NCBI GenBank assembly: GCA_024500155.1
Contig: CM044877.1
Location: 65,986,001-66,050,000, forward strand
DNA from: Chenopodium formosanum
Lineage: Eukaryota > Streptophyta > Magnoliopsida > Caryophyllales > Amaranthaceae
Length of the DNA stretch: 64,000 nucleotides
Reading direction: 5' to 3'
Shown piece after piece: positions 12,130-23,159 of this stretch. Made by a program: the position numbers and the translations under genes. How positions within the stretch are numbered: the first letter of the stretch is position 1; each line of letters starts with the position of its first letter. The notes below the pieces were generated by a model. That model saw nothing but the letters and a program-made list of their open reading frames with translations. It had not been told where the DNA came from and did not search any database.

Positions 12130-13332
12130 TGTAGGGAATATTTCAAGAGTTATCCCTAGCTCGAACCCCACTGTGATCATACACTAAAGTACGATGGCGT
12201 CCAAAGGGAAAGAAAATAGAGCAAAAGAGTCGCCAACAAGTTTTAGGAACTTGTAAACCGTTCACGAGGTGAAGGTTACACCTTTTAACGATCCAGGAGA
12301 TCGTTAACCCCAATAGGTCTGGAACCATGACTGGTAGTTCGGGGATGAAGGTACAAATCTAACCTAAAAGAGATTGAATCTGCCCTAATAATAGGCCTCT
12401 ACTTTATTCTGATCGTATTCATGTGCGCTTTCTGACTAACATGCAATCAAAAGGTTTACCCTAAACCTGTTTATCTATGTTGGTTGAATATTAATGCACA
12501 AACAAAACTATTATTGGCGATCACTTGGATTATAATCAAATTAACCCTAAACAAGATTATTAATTATCTTATTAAGCGTGATTACAAGTACCAATTCCCT
12601 TTAAACATGCATAAAAGGTGTGATCAAGCAATAAAGATAAATATAATATCGAGCAACATAATCATAATCATAACAATAATTATAATAATAATCATGATCA
12701 TAACAATTATAATTATCATGTTAAAGCATAACAATAGCAAGATCCTAGACATGATACTAACAAGATTAATAACAAACCTAGCATGTCACAAAGCATCAAA
12801 GATCAAATATATATTTAGCCCTAACATAATACTAACATGAATATTAGGAAAGAAAATAGGAAGCATCATACTTTTAATCATACTTGATATTAGGAATTTT
12901 TAGTTATTACCCTAAACATATGATACTAGGAAGATCAAAACGCCCTAACATGACGCTAGGAATCATAATAACAGCTTAGACATGATTTCTATATCATAAT
13001 ACCCATAAATCAATTAAAACACTTACTTGGATGCCTCGTATCTCTTTCTAATAATAAAATACATGCGTTAGTAACTTCAAGGAAAATATAAAATCAAATA
13101 ATTAAATTAAATAATTGAAAGAAAGATTTAGGACCAAACCATCAGAAATTAAAAACCTTTCACATCTAGGGCGAAGGCAAATTCGAATTATGCTAGGTGT
13201 TTCTTGGTCTTGGGAATGCGGAATTTTGTATGAGAGAAGGCTAGTTTAGAAAAGAGAGAGAGAGAATAAGCTTTAGCTTAGAGAGAGAAGAGAATTATAG
13301 AGTTGATGATGAAAAACGGAGGTTTTAGGAGG

Positions 13333-13341
13333 CTATTTATA
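13333..13341 (-). promoter_or_regulatory. TATA box of the solo LTR
   Basis: TATAAATAG on the minus strand, followed by a pyrimidine-rich leader with CTCTCT runs. Its position in the LTR fits the U3/R boundary. Confidence 0.5.
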
Positions 13342-13400
13342 GAGAAAATCAGCCAAACGGATAGAAAAACAAATCAGAGTTTCGACGAGGATAAAAGAAG

Positions 13401-13497
13401 TTAGCGCCAGACACTGATCATTAGCGCCAGGCACTAAGGCTAGCGCCAGGCGCCAGGCATTAGCGCCAGGCGCTAATGTCTGTCGTCAGGCGCTAAT
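13401..13497. repeat. GC-rich palindromic minisatellite in the solo LTR
   Basis: Several irregular copies of TAGCGCCAGGC with palindromic cores such as TTAGCGCCAGGCGCTAA stand out from the AT-rich surroundings. They lie 60-165 bp upstream of the LTR's TATA box in its own direction. Confidence 0.75.
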
Positions 13498-14070
13498 TAA
13501 TATTTTCACGTGTTTTCTTAATTCAGATAAAATTTAGCCTTACAGAAGGGCAAAATCGTATTTTCCTTAAAAACACTCTTTTATTCTGATTAAAACTCCA
13601 AAAAGTCAACCAATGTCAATTTATCAATGCTAATTGAATTAGGAATGAAAAGAAACTTCTAGAAGAATCTAGAAAACTAAAATCAATCCTAATTGCATTA
13701 GGAATGATAAATCCACATTAGGCCCTCCTCTAGATCATTGGGCCGTATATAAGCATCAAACCGGGTCCAGTTTAGTAATTTGGCCATAACTTCCTCATTA
13801 TTCATCTGAATTGGGCTTATAATATATCGTTGGAAAGCTCTTTTCAAATCCCATCCAACTACACCATTATTGGACCATTGCCATGGACCAAACCAAACTG
13901 GATTGACTGTTTTCTTAAAATAGGTTTTCAAAAACAGAGAGAGGAGAAAAGAAATTAAAAATATCCGCAACACTGGACTTTCCACACTTTCACTTCATTC
14001 GATTATGATTCAACGTGAAAGGTACTCATCACCGGGTTTGGTTTTTGGGAGACACAAATGGGTGTCTACA

Positions 14071-14755
14071 GATGTTCACGCATATACTTTGTCCTATTCG
14101 GAGCATCATTTTGCAGTGGAAATTCGAGATAGTAATAATGTTCCCAAGTGGGCTGCAATTGGTATATACAGGTGGCCGAAAAATGGAAATAAACGCCTGA
14201 CTTTTGAGTTAATGAAGTCGCTCACAAATGCTATACAACTTCCCTTAATTTTCTTTGGTTATTTTAATGAGATTCTTTTTTAATATGAGAAGCAAGGTGA
14301 AATTCCAAAAAATAAATGAGAGGAAAATAGAGTTTTTTAGGGAGACTATTGATTTGTGTAGGCTGGAGGACCTTGGTTACAAAGGTAATATTTTTACTTG
14401 GTACAGGGGTAATGATCCTAGCACGATTGTGAGAGAACGTTTGAATCGGTTTTTGGCTTGTGAGGCGTGGAGGTCTGTGTTCCCTAGGTTTGCTGTTCGA
14501 CATTATCCAATTTCTTACTCTGACCATGCACCAATACTACTTGAGACAAATGCTATTACTCACCAGAGACAGAGAAAGAAGCAATTCCACTTTGAGTCAT
14601 TATGGCTTTCGAATAATGACTTTCGGTCAGTAGTGAGAAGTGCGTGGGAAGGTAATGCGGGTAGGCCTATAAACTCTAAAATAGCTGTGTGTGCAACTAA
14701 GCTAAGCAGATGGGCGTGCGATGTATTTGGGGATGTGAAAAAAAAATTGCATTGA
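14071..14755 (+). pseudogene. LINE ORF2, C-terminal endonuclease part
   Basis: Coding resumes after the solo LTR with DVHAYTLSYSEHHF and runs to FFGYFNEIL, where plant L1 endonucleases normally have FGDFNEIL. The catalytic-region Asp is therefore a Tyr here. A stop at 14281 and a frameshift follow. The frame from 14255 carries GYKGNIFTW and the YSDHAPILL motif with its conserved Asp-His pair. The endonuclease is not functional as read. Confidence 0.8.
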
Positions 14756-16930
14756 AAGAGCAAGAGTTACAGGATTAGCAGAGTAGAGACCCCGACGCGG
14801 CTATGCTCGAACAATGTAAGGGGATTGTGAAGGAACTGGATGAATTGCAGCGCCTAGATGAGTCATACTAGCATGCTCGGTCCCGGGTTAATGAATTAAA
14901 GGATGGAGATAAGAACACCTCTTATTTCCATCACAAGGAGAGTTATCGACAAAGAAGGAATTTTATTCATAAGCTTGAGGATAATAGTGGTCAAATGCAT
15001 GATAATGAAGAGGAAATTTTAGAAATTATATCTGAATATTTTTCTAACATTTTTGAGTCGTCTGTGCCTTCTGATTTTGAGGAGGCCATTGCAAGGCTCG
15101 ATTGTTTGGTGACGGATGAGATGAATCAAAATCTGATGACTATTCCCACAGCGGAGGAGATCCATCTAGCTCTCATGCAAATGCACCCGAATAAGGCTCC
15201 CAAAGTTGATGGTATGCATGCTCTCTTTTACCAAAAATGTTGTCATATTGTTGGGCATGATATTGTTGCTTTAATTTAGAATTGGTGGATTAATGGGGGG
15301 GGGGGGATCTTGGTGAAATAAATAAGACCTGTATTGTGCTTATTCCGAAATGTCAATAGCAAAAAAAAAAATGACTAAATTTCGCCCTATTAGTTTATGC
15401 AATGTTGTTTACAAGATACTTTCAAAAGTCCTTGTAAATCGTCTGAAAGTTATTCTTCCTGGTCTTATTTCTCATCATCAGGGTGCTTTTGTTCCGGGAA
15501 GGTTGATAACTGATAATGCTATTGTTGCTTTTGAAATTTTCAATGCTATGAAAAGAAGAAAGGAGGGTAGAGCGGGAACTATGGCATTTAAACTTGATAT
15601 GAGTAAGGCGTATGATAGGGTGGAATGGAGTTTTTTGGAAAAAGTGATGTGTCGTATGGGTTTTTGTGGGGCATGGATAGAGAAAATGTTAATGTGCTTG
15701 TCCTCGGTGTCATAATCATTCAAATGGAATGGGCAGGATGATGGAAAGGTGGTCCCTACTCGTGGTTTACAACAGGGGGATCCGATTTCTCCTTATTTGT
15801 TTCTGTTATGTGCCGAAGCTTTCTCTGCTTTGTTGTCTAAGGCGGCTAATGCTAGACTTATTACTAGAGCGCAAATTTGTTGGGGTGCTCCTAGAGTATC
15901 TCACTTGTTATTTGCGGATGATAGTATTTTATTTGCTAGAGCTACACTTCAGGAATGCTCGAAAATTGCCGACATTATTGGCATATATAAAAGAGCATCG
16001 GGGCAAAAAATTAATTTTGATAAATATGAAGTGTCATTTAGTAAATGTGTGGATGTTATGAGGAGAATGGATATATTAGCGGTCCTTGGTGTCAAACAAG
16101 TTGAGAAGCATGAGAAATATTTGGGGCTCCCTACCATTATCAGAAGGTCGAAAAAAGCTGTTTTTGCTTGCCTCAAGGAAAGAATTTGGAAGAAAATGCA
16201 AGGATGGAAGGAAAAATTGCTCTCTCAAGCCGGTAAGGAGGTGTTGATTAAAGCAGTTGCTCAAGCGATTCCTACTTATATGATGGGGTTATTTCATATT
16301 CCGGATACTCTCATTGATGAAATTCATGCTATGATTGCCCGTTTTTGGTGGGGATCGTCCGGTACGGAACGCAAGATGCATTGGTTGAGTTGGGAAAAGA
16401 TTTGCCTTCCGAAGTCTCCTGGGGGAATGGGTTTTAAGGATCTAAAGACCTTTAACCAAACTCTTCTTGCGAAACAAGGTTGGAGACTCATGAATAATCC
16501 AGACTCCCTCATCTTTGAAGTTCTTAAAGTTAAATACTTTAAGAATAGTGATTTCTTATCATCTTACAGGGGCCACAATCCGAGCTTTGTGTGGAGGAGT
16601 ATTTGGTGTGCAAAGTCAATCCTACTGGATGGATTAAAGTGGAGGGTTGGTGACGGTGGAAAGATTAATGTATGGGAAGACTTTTGGCTATCTAGTGACA
16701 GTGGGATTAAAATTCCTACATTGAATGTAGAGAGCCCCGCTGATCTTTGTGTTGCGGAATTAATTGATCACAAAAGACATTGCTGGGATGTTGACGCTTT
16801 ACATCAACATTTGATTGCTGAGGATATTGCTATAGTGCAGGGACTTTCGTTGACCTTAAATAATTTTTCAGACTCTATGTATTGGTGGCCTGCTACTGAT
16901 GAAATGTACTCCACAAAATCAAGTTACTGA
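14756..16930 (+). pseudogene. LINE ORF2 reverse transcriptase
   Basis: Three open pieces cover the RT. 14995-15279 includes the NKAPKVDG block. 15350-15715 includes KFRPISLCNVVYK, GAFVPGRLI and the first catalytic Asp in FKLDMSKAYDRV. 15749-16930 includes GLQQGDPISPYLF and the catalytic LLFADD box, followed by the thumb region. Breaks include a stop at 15280, a G run at 15297-15306 with a frameshift, a stop near 15713 and a TGA at 16928. The catalytic residues survive but the frame does not. Confidence 0.9.
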
Positions 16931-16939
16931 TTAGCAAGG

Positions 16940-17431
16940 ATGGGTCATGTGAGTGGCTGGACAAAACGCTTCAGAGGTGATAGGGCTGCAATCTGGAATG
17001 CGATATGGAATAATGGTGGCCCTCCCAAATTGTGTCAATTTTTGTGGAGAGCATGTACGAAATCTTTGGCAACGCTTGGCAGATTGCAACAAAGACATGT
17101 TAGGGATAATGGTGTGTGTGGGGTGTTTCATAATTCACAAGAAAGCATAGTCCATGCGATATTCCTATGCCCAAATGTGAGCCAAGTGTGGGATTTTTCT
17201 CCGTTTGCTGACTTGCTTCGTGATGCACCAAGCGAGAGTTTCTTTGATAGATTTACGTGGGTGAAAGGAAAACTGAATAAGAGCGATTTGCTGGAGTTTG
17301 CGGCCTTTGCGTGGGCTACGTGGTCGTATCGTAACTCAGTGGTGTTTGATAATTCTTGGCAGAACAGAGATGTGAGGGTCCTGGGCTTTCTGAGATTAGG
17401 TAATATTACAAGAAATACAACAATGTTGTGA
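16940..17431 (+). pseudogene. LINE zinc-binding RT-C region (zf-RVT)
   Basis: It continues from the RT after one stop. It contains IWNAIWNNGGPPKLCQFLWR and then the Cys/His pattern VCGVFHNSQESIVHAIFLCP, the zf-RVT signature found after plant L1 reverse transcriptases. A frameshift ends the frame near 17430. Confidence 0.8.
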
Positions 17432-17946
17432 GGGTCAGCTCCCCTGTTGCTGTGGCGAGGAATGAATGGAAGCCGCCTTCTGCGGGGTTTATTCACATCA
17501 ATTCTGATGCTGCTGTTATCAACTAAAATAATGCTAGTATTGGAATGGTATTGAGGGATGAGTCGGGGGTTATGGTGGCAACTAAGGTGAAGCGTATTGC
17601 ATGGATGCCTTCTGTCAAAGTGCTCGAAGCTATGGCTGCTAGGATGGTGCTTCAGGTTGCACGTCAGCTTGGGTATGGGAAGGTGGAGTTGGAATCTGAT
17701 GCCATTACAGTGACCAATTTAATCAATTCATCAAAAGAAGGCAATACTCCTTTAGACCTTGTAATAGATGATATCCGTTTAATGAGCAGGGATTTTGATA
17801 GTTTTGTTTGTGCTCATATCAAACGGGTGGGAATCTGTGTTGCTCACCTCATGGCGAGGCAATACCCACCTGATGGTATTGAGAATTTGTATGTGGATAA
17901 CTTTCCGGCAGGGGTAGCCTCCCTTGCCGAGCTCGATGTTGGCTGA
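17432..17946 (+). pseudogene. LINE RNase H domain
   Basis: From about 17460 the sequence reads WKPPSAGFIHINSDAA, then after a stop at 17524 NASIGMVLRDESGVMVA, then EAMAARMVLQVARQLG and VELESDAITV. These are the four acidic blocks of the RNase H fold at the end of plant L1 ORF2. The domain ends with a stop near 17944, 35 bp before the poly(A) tract. Confidence 0.8.
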
Positions 17947-18067
17947 GTTTTATATCTAATATATGCTCTTGGAGCTTTTTAAAAAAAAAATACAGAATAT
18001 CGTGATAGATGGATATGCATTATGATTAATACCAGCATGATACACTCCATAGCACATACCCTTTAAT

Positions 18068-18200
18068 TTAGCACCCCGGATTTTTTTTTTTTTTTTTGTG
18101 TGTTTAGAGAGCCACAGGGGCGGGGGTGAGGATTGATACCAGGACCTCCTAAGTTCGGGAGGGAAGCTCTAACCACTTGAGCTATCCCTCACACCCTCAC
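18068..18200 (-). mobile_element. tRNA-type SINE fragment
   Basis: On the minus strand, GAGGGATAGCTCAAGTGGTT has a good A box (TAGCTCAAGTGG) and is followed by a B-box-like region GGTATCAATCC. Related to the fragment at 8158-8242. A T run at 18079-18096 corresponds to an A-rich tail on the minus strand. Confidence 0.6.
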
Positions 18201-19297
18201 TCTTGGAATTTAAAATTTTAGACGTATGTTCACGTTTTTTTTACCTTATTTTTGTTGAACTAAAATTACTTTATTAAACTTAAATTATTTTTGCTAAAAT
18301 GAAATATTTTTACTAATTCTCTATTACTCCGTATATTTCTCTTTTACAATTACCGGTTTTTACTAAATTTAAATGAATTTTACTAAATATTATGTTTTTT
18401 TTTTATTTTTTTATTTTTAAGATGAAGTGAATAGAGCCTATGTATTGTAGCAGGTTAGAGGAAAAATATTTTGTTCTTTCCTGAGCTACTCATGGGGATG
18501 ACTAGAGTTTTCGTATTCTTAGATTTACTTTACGAAATTACTTTACGAAATTTCATATGTAGGTAATTTTATTTAAACTTGACAAAGTAGGTATCTAATT
18601 GCCTAATTACAATATATAGTCTTATTAAGAAGTCTTATTTCTTATATTTCTAACTCACAAAATGTCTATTCCGATTTATTGAAAAAATTGAACTGATTGG
18701 AGCTGAACTGAACGGAACTGAATTGAAATGAATTATTTATGAGCGAAGGAAATTAGGAACTGAACTGAATTGGTTGGAGTTGAATTGAAGTGAACTGAAA
18801 TTAAGCCGGACAGAACATGCCTTAAGGAAAGGAACTATTACTTTCAAATATAGACCTTTGTTGACATTATAGCTGAGAATAATTATTGTTTGTGATTATT
18901 GAAGTAATGTCTCAATTCCCTTTATTTGGCATCAAATGCTGAAAATTCTTATACCATATTGATGTCATTATGCTGTTTGAATGTCATCTCTAATTTGGTT
19001 GTTGACTTGTTGTGCACAAATTCTATATGAATTTGTACACTGACTTGACGTCGATATCTTGTAGTTTACAAACAAACATAAGTCCATTTACCCGTTTATA
19101 GTTGTTTACTTTTCACCATAACATCTACAATATAACAATATCTTCATATGGTTACCTTAGTAGTGACACTTTGACCAAAACCTCTCATAATTTTAGTCTA
19201 ATTGTGTTGTAAAATAAGATGTATTTTCAAGGTTATCAAGAAGAAATAATCAATAAGATTGAAAAGTTGATTTTATAATCAATAGAACAAATATGGT
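18201..19297. other. Intergenic with GAACTGAA-rich repeat
   Basis: No gene seen. At 18680-18805 the motif GAACTGAA/GAATTGAA recurs many times and the block ends GACAGAACATGCCTT, resembling a MITE terminus. A related GAACTGAA stretch lies at 31800-31960. Confidence 0.4.
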
Positions 19298-19322
19298 GTG
19301 TCGCGATGCAAATCATTGACTT

Positions 19323-20554
19323 TGTTAGTTGAGACGATTAATACAAGAGGGGGGGTGAATTGTATCGAGTTCCTAATGTCTACTTTTCGTGGATTAATAA
19401 ACAATGCATATAGGAACTTAAAGTCACACAAAGATTTTACGAGGAAACCTTCCAGGGCCCAACTGGAAGTAAAACCTCGACCCTGCCTTAGGGATTTCAA
19501 ACACACAAACTCCACTATAATAGGGAAAACACCAAGCTAGTTACAACCTATTAGACACGGACCTTTAGTTTCACAAGTTCCTCACTGGAATTGCTACTTG
19601 ATAGGACCCTATCCTACCCAACCTAAGCACCACACTTAGATTCACTCGTACTTCCAAAGTACTACACGTACTGCCAAAGTACAAACACTAAGCCTCACCA
19701 CAAAGCTTACAAAACTGTGTATGATATAAACGATAAACACACCCAAATAATCCAACCCAATACAAGAATACGACACCTAGTATGTTAGGCAAGCAATGCA
19801 CGAAATCCGAAACTAATATGACAAGTTAGAAGCTTGGTAAACTTACTCAATTACGCACAGAGATTTCTTCACGCATAAACTCACAAAAACCTAAAACCAT
19901 TTTGCTCTCTACTATTTATACAAGTCATACTCGTATGGAAAGTAGGTTTTCTAAAAGATAAATAAGTTAACTTAACTTATCTTTAAAACACGGTTTTATG
20001 TAAATCATATAAATTAAATATTTTCTGGAAAATAAAGATAAAAAGATATTTTGTTAAAAAGAATTATCTTTTTAACAAACCGATTTAAAGGAAATAAAAC
20101 ATTTAGAAAATCTTTTCCTAAAATCTATCTTTTATTATTTTCCGTTTTTTTTTATTTACCAAGCTAACTTGTCACACCTCTAATAAATTTCGTGCAATAA
20201 CCTACTTAACATATTAACAATAATCTAGAAAGATAAAAACCTTAACTAAATTAATAGCTGCGCCGCGCTTTTGTTCAGCCAGATTACTTGGGCTCCAGGC
20301 TTGTTAAGTTCCACCAAAGAACCTCAGCTTGCTGTCTTCAAGTTCCTGTTAGGGAACTCAGTTCTTGTTAGATAACTCTTCTTCTGATTTGTTTAACTTC
20401 TTTGATAAAGATCTCTTCATGTCTTCTTAGTTCCAGCTACTTCTTCCATCACCATGATCAACTTCACCTAAACTAATCAAACACTTGAAAACCTTTATTA
20501 GTTGAGTTTGCTTTAGTTTAAGTTCCTCATCATCAAAACCTTTATGCTTTAATA
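19323..20554 (-). repeat. 3' LTR of the Sirevirus-like element
   Basis: Matches 28294-29532 along its length. A minus-strand TATAAATAG lies at 19912-19920. Its outer end has the inverted form of TGTTAGTT; its inner end is preceded on the minus strand by the polypurine AAAAAGGGGGAAAT (20555-20568). Confidence 0.92.
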
Positions 20555-20568
20555 ATTTCCCCCTTTTT
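20555..20568 (-). promoter_or_regulatory. Polypurine tract
   Basis: AAAAAGGGGGAAAT on the minus strand directly abuts the 3' LTR and is the expected plus-strand DNA primer. Confidence 0.75.
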
Positions 20569-21155
20569 GATGATGACAAACTTAAGCAAACTCTAGAAAC
20601 AAGTTAAACAAAATAGAAGGTCGTATTTTTGTGTTTTTGGTTTATTGACTGAAAGTAAATAAAAAACAGAAGCAAAATAAACACAGTAAACTAAACAAAA
20701 ATAAACTAAGCTATGGCATTATATTAGAGAAATTTCTTATACTTTCTCAACTGGAACCCAAACAACTTCAGCATCCAAGTTTGCTTCTTCTTTTCCCCCT
20801 TTTGGCATTATCAAAAAGTCCTGTATTTTCATGTTATTAAGCATCTAGCCACAGCCCCATAAGCAATTCATCGAGTGTGGGAAACTGAAGGCAGCGCTGC
20901 TCACTTCCCTTAAGATAGTTCCACTCTCCTGCATAAGCATTCATAATGTACACTAACATACATGTATAAGCAGTTCCAAAAGCATTCTATTAAAAATACC
21001 AAAAGATCATATCCTGCTGAACAAATTTTTTACAAACCAAAATAAATTTGTTCAAAAACTTAAAGACAGAAACTGAATTGTTCCAGACTGAAATAAGAAA
21101 AGGCTAAGAAAAAAAAAACTGAATTAGGCTAGGCTAGGATTGAAGGTTAATCAGG

Positions 21156-22610
21156 TCTGAATGAGCTCTAAGATTCTCTGGTTGTCCTCCTTGGTTTGCT
21201 GTGCAGAAGCTTCCAGTTTGTCTTCTATACGTTTAACTGCCATCTGGAACTCCAGCTTCTAAGACCTGAGACTACTCTCAAGTTTATGTACAGTTTGCTC
21301 CAACTTTTGCATCCTTCCTGTGACAGCTTTAATCTGCTTTTCAGCAACTTCAACCCTATCAACCAGCTCTGCAACTTTCCCAGCTATAACCTTGTCTTCT
21401 TCAACATCAAGTTCCAGAGGTTCTTTCATACTAGTCTTAGGAGCAGAACTAGTAGATAATCTCCTGCTCTTCCTCATAGGCTGCTCTGAACTTCTTTCCC
21501 TTTTCTTTTTCCTTCTACACTATTTTTCTCTTCAACTCTTCTAACCTTTCCATTCACAACCTCTAGACTGATGCCCTGCAGAGTCTCACTATCTATCACA
21601 TTCTCAGGTTTCTCTTCCAAACCCTCATAAACTCCCTTCAATTTTACACCAAGTGATTCAAAGACAGTAGACAGAACGACTCCATAGCCCACTTTGTTCA
21701 TCCCTGGAACACAGTGTGCTAGGGGTTGATACATTAGTGATGGAAAATTGACTTTAATTTTCCGAGAGAGACAAAAGATAACTGCCATATCCATCAAACA
21801 GGCTTCACTCTTCTTTTGTGTCCTAGGCAGAATTGTTTTTCGAACCAAGTTATTAAAAAGTAACTTGTTCAAGGGACTCAGATCATTATGGCTCATGACA
21901 TTCTTCCCCCTTTTTCCTCCTAGGGTTATAACAATATCACCTCCTAAATAATTCCCTACTTTCACTATTCCCTTTCCTTTCAAATACATTTTGTAACCAT
22001 CAGTTGGGACTTTTAGAATTTTTCCTAATTTTTCAACATCAAATTCAATTTTCTTTTTATTAACCATACTAGAGATTTTTCCTTGTTTGACTTGAAACTT
22101 GGAACAAAACTCAGTCATTGCAGCAGGATACATGACATTGTTTGAAGAAATTGTTAACAAATATTCTCACCCTTGAAATTTAACCAAATCAAGAAATTCT
22201 AAAAACCTAGCCTTCTTGCACCAGTCTAAATCGAGTCTATGTCCAACAACATACCTCTTAGCATCAGCACTAAGTTCCGATTGCTCACCGTCATCTTCCT
22301 CTTCAACCTCATCTCTGTATTCTGATACATTATGTTCCTCTTCACCCTCTTCTTCTTCTTCATCTTTCTCATCATCTGAATTTTCTCCTCTAGCAAAAGC
22401 ATCCACCTCTTCCATCTTCTCTTCAAAAGTTTTTCCTCTCAATCTCTTTTCCTTCCATTCTTTAAGTCTTTCAAAAACAAAGGCTTCCTTCTTTCTTTTT
22501 GCTTCATCGTTGAGATTAGGGTTTGGCATTGATGATTTAGGTTCAGACAACGAGGGTTTAGGATTTTTAGAATCTTTTATGGTGGAAGGCGAGGCTTTGT
22601 AGTTCACCAT
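21156..22610 (-). pseudogene. Env-position extra ORF of the Sirevirus-like element
   Basis: An ORF starts at 22610 (MVNYKASPS), downstream of pol. The first 147 codons include a strongly acidic stretch (about residues 80-115) and then a TGA. The same frame continues to 21474 as a 228-codon basic/hydrophobic domain that resembles the plant-specific domain found in Sirevirus third ORFs. After a frameshift near 21480 a coiled-coil follows (KVAELVDRVEVAEKQIKAV), with one TAG near 21258, ending near 21156. Total about 485 codons. In Sireviruses this position holds the env-like gene. I see no clear signal peptide or transmembrane helix, so an envelope role is not supported. Confidence 0.65.
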
Positions 22611-23159
22611 GGCTAAGGGAGAGGTTGCTTCTTGAATAGTTCATTCTGAATTCTGGGAATTTTATGAGGAAACGATTTCAGCAATGATAACCATGGTTTT
22701 TGAAGGTGGTTTAGAGCTTTGATAATTTTTACTGGAGGTGGGTTAAATTGATTTGACAGTGAGGTGAAAGTAGCGGGTGAAAGTTGCTTTTATAATTTCT
22801 GAAGCGGTGTGATGGAGTTAATGGGTCACTGTTCAGTCATTTAATTGAACAAATTCAATTAATTTTTCGAAATCAATTTGGCAAGATGAATTTTCCAAAA
22901 TTCTTTTCTTTCCAAATTCATTTAATTTTACAAAAAGAATTTTCTAAAAATAAAACACGCAATTGGAACACGCTTTCTACACACATGCAATGTACACTAA
23001 TACAAGATAATTTAATTAAGCGATTTAATAAACTAACCTCCAGTGATCAACAACGGTGACACTTCAGCTATGTTTAGCACACCAAGATTGTGCTAAATGC
23101 TCTTTTTGCTCTATTTACATTATTTTCGACTTTGCCATATCTTGGAACTTCAGAAGCAA

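Larger units (their letters stand above)
12130..14070 (-). mobile_element. Solo LTR (1941 bp) with perfect 5-bp TSD
   Basis: The unit reads TGTAGGGAATA...GGTGTCTACA on the plus strand and is flanked by GATGT on both sides (12125-12129 and 14071-14075). A minus-strand TATAAATAG at 13333-13341 gives the transcription direction. A block of GC-rich palindromes lies upstream of it at 13401-13497. ATN-rich repeats occur at 12655-12720. A minus-strand start TGTAGACACCC resembles Tat/Ogre-type gypsy LTRs, but I cannot confirm the lineage. No internal region is present, so it arose by LTR-LTR recombination. Confidence 0.85.
11351..17990 (+). mobile_element. 5'-truncated L1-type LINE, interrupted by a solo LTR
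   Basis: The element holds an ORF1 tail, an endonuclease, reverse transcriptase, a zinc-knuckle region and an RNase H domain in order, and ends in an A run at 17981-17990. The 7-bp TACAGAA occurs at 11344-11350 and again right after the A run at 17991-17997, a likely target duplication. ORF1 is only partly present, so the insertion was 5'-truncated. A 1.94-kb solo LTR at 12130-14070 later split the endonuclease. Multiple stops and frameshifts show the copy is inactive. Confidence 0.85.

Noticed and set aside
11339..12328. Minus-strand ORFs of 89-117 codons opposite the LINE ORF1/ORF2 region
   Set aside because: They are shadows of the plus-strand LINE frames.
12484..12840. 118-codon Ile-rich ORF
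   Set aside because: ATN-repeat translation inside the solo LTR.
22216..22602. 128-codon plus-strand ORF rich in Ser
   Set aside because: Antisense of the acidic region of the Sirevirus-like extra ORF; Ser runs come from Glu/Asp codons read backwards.
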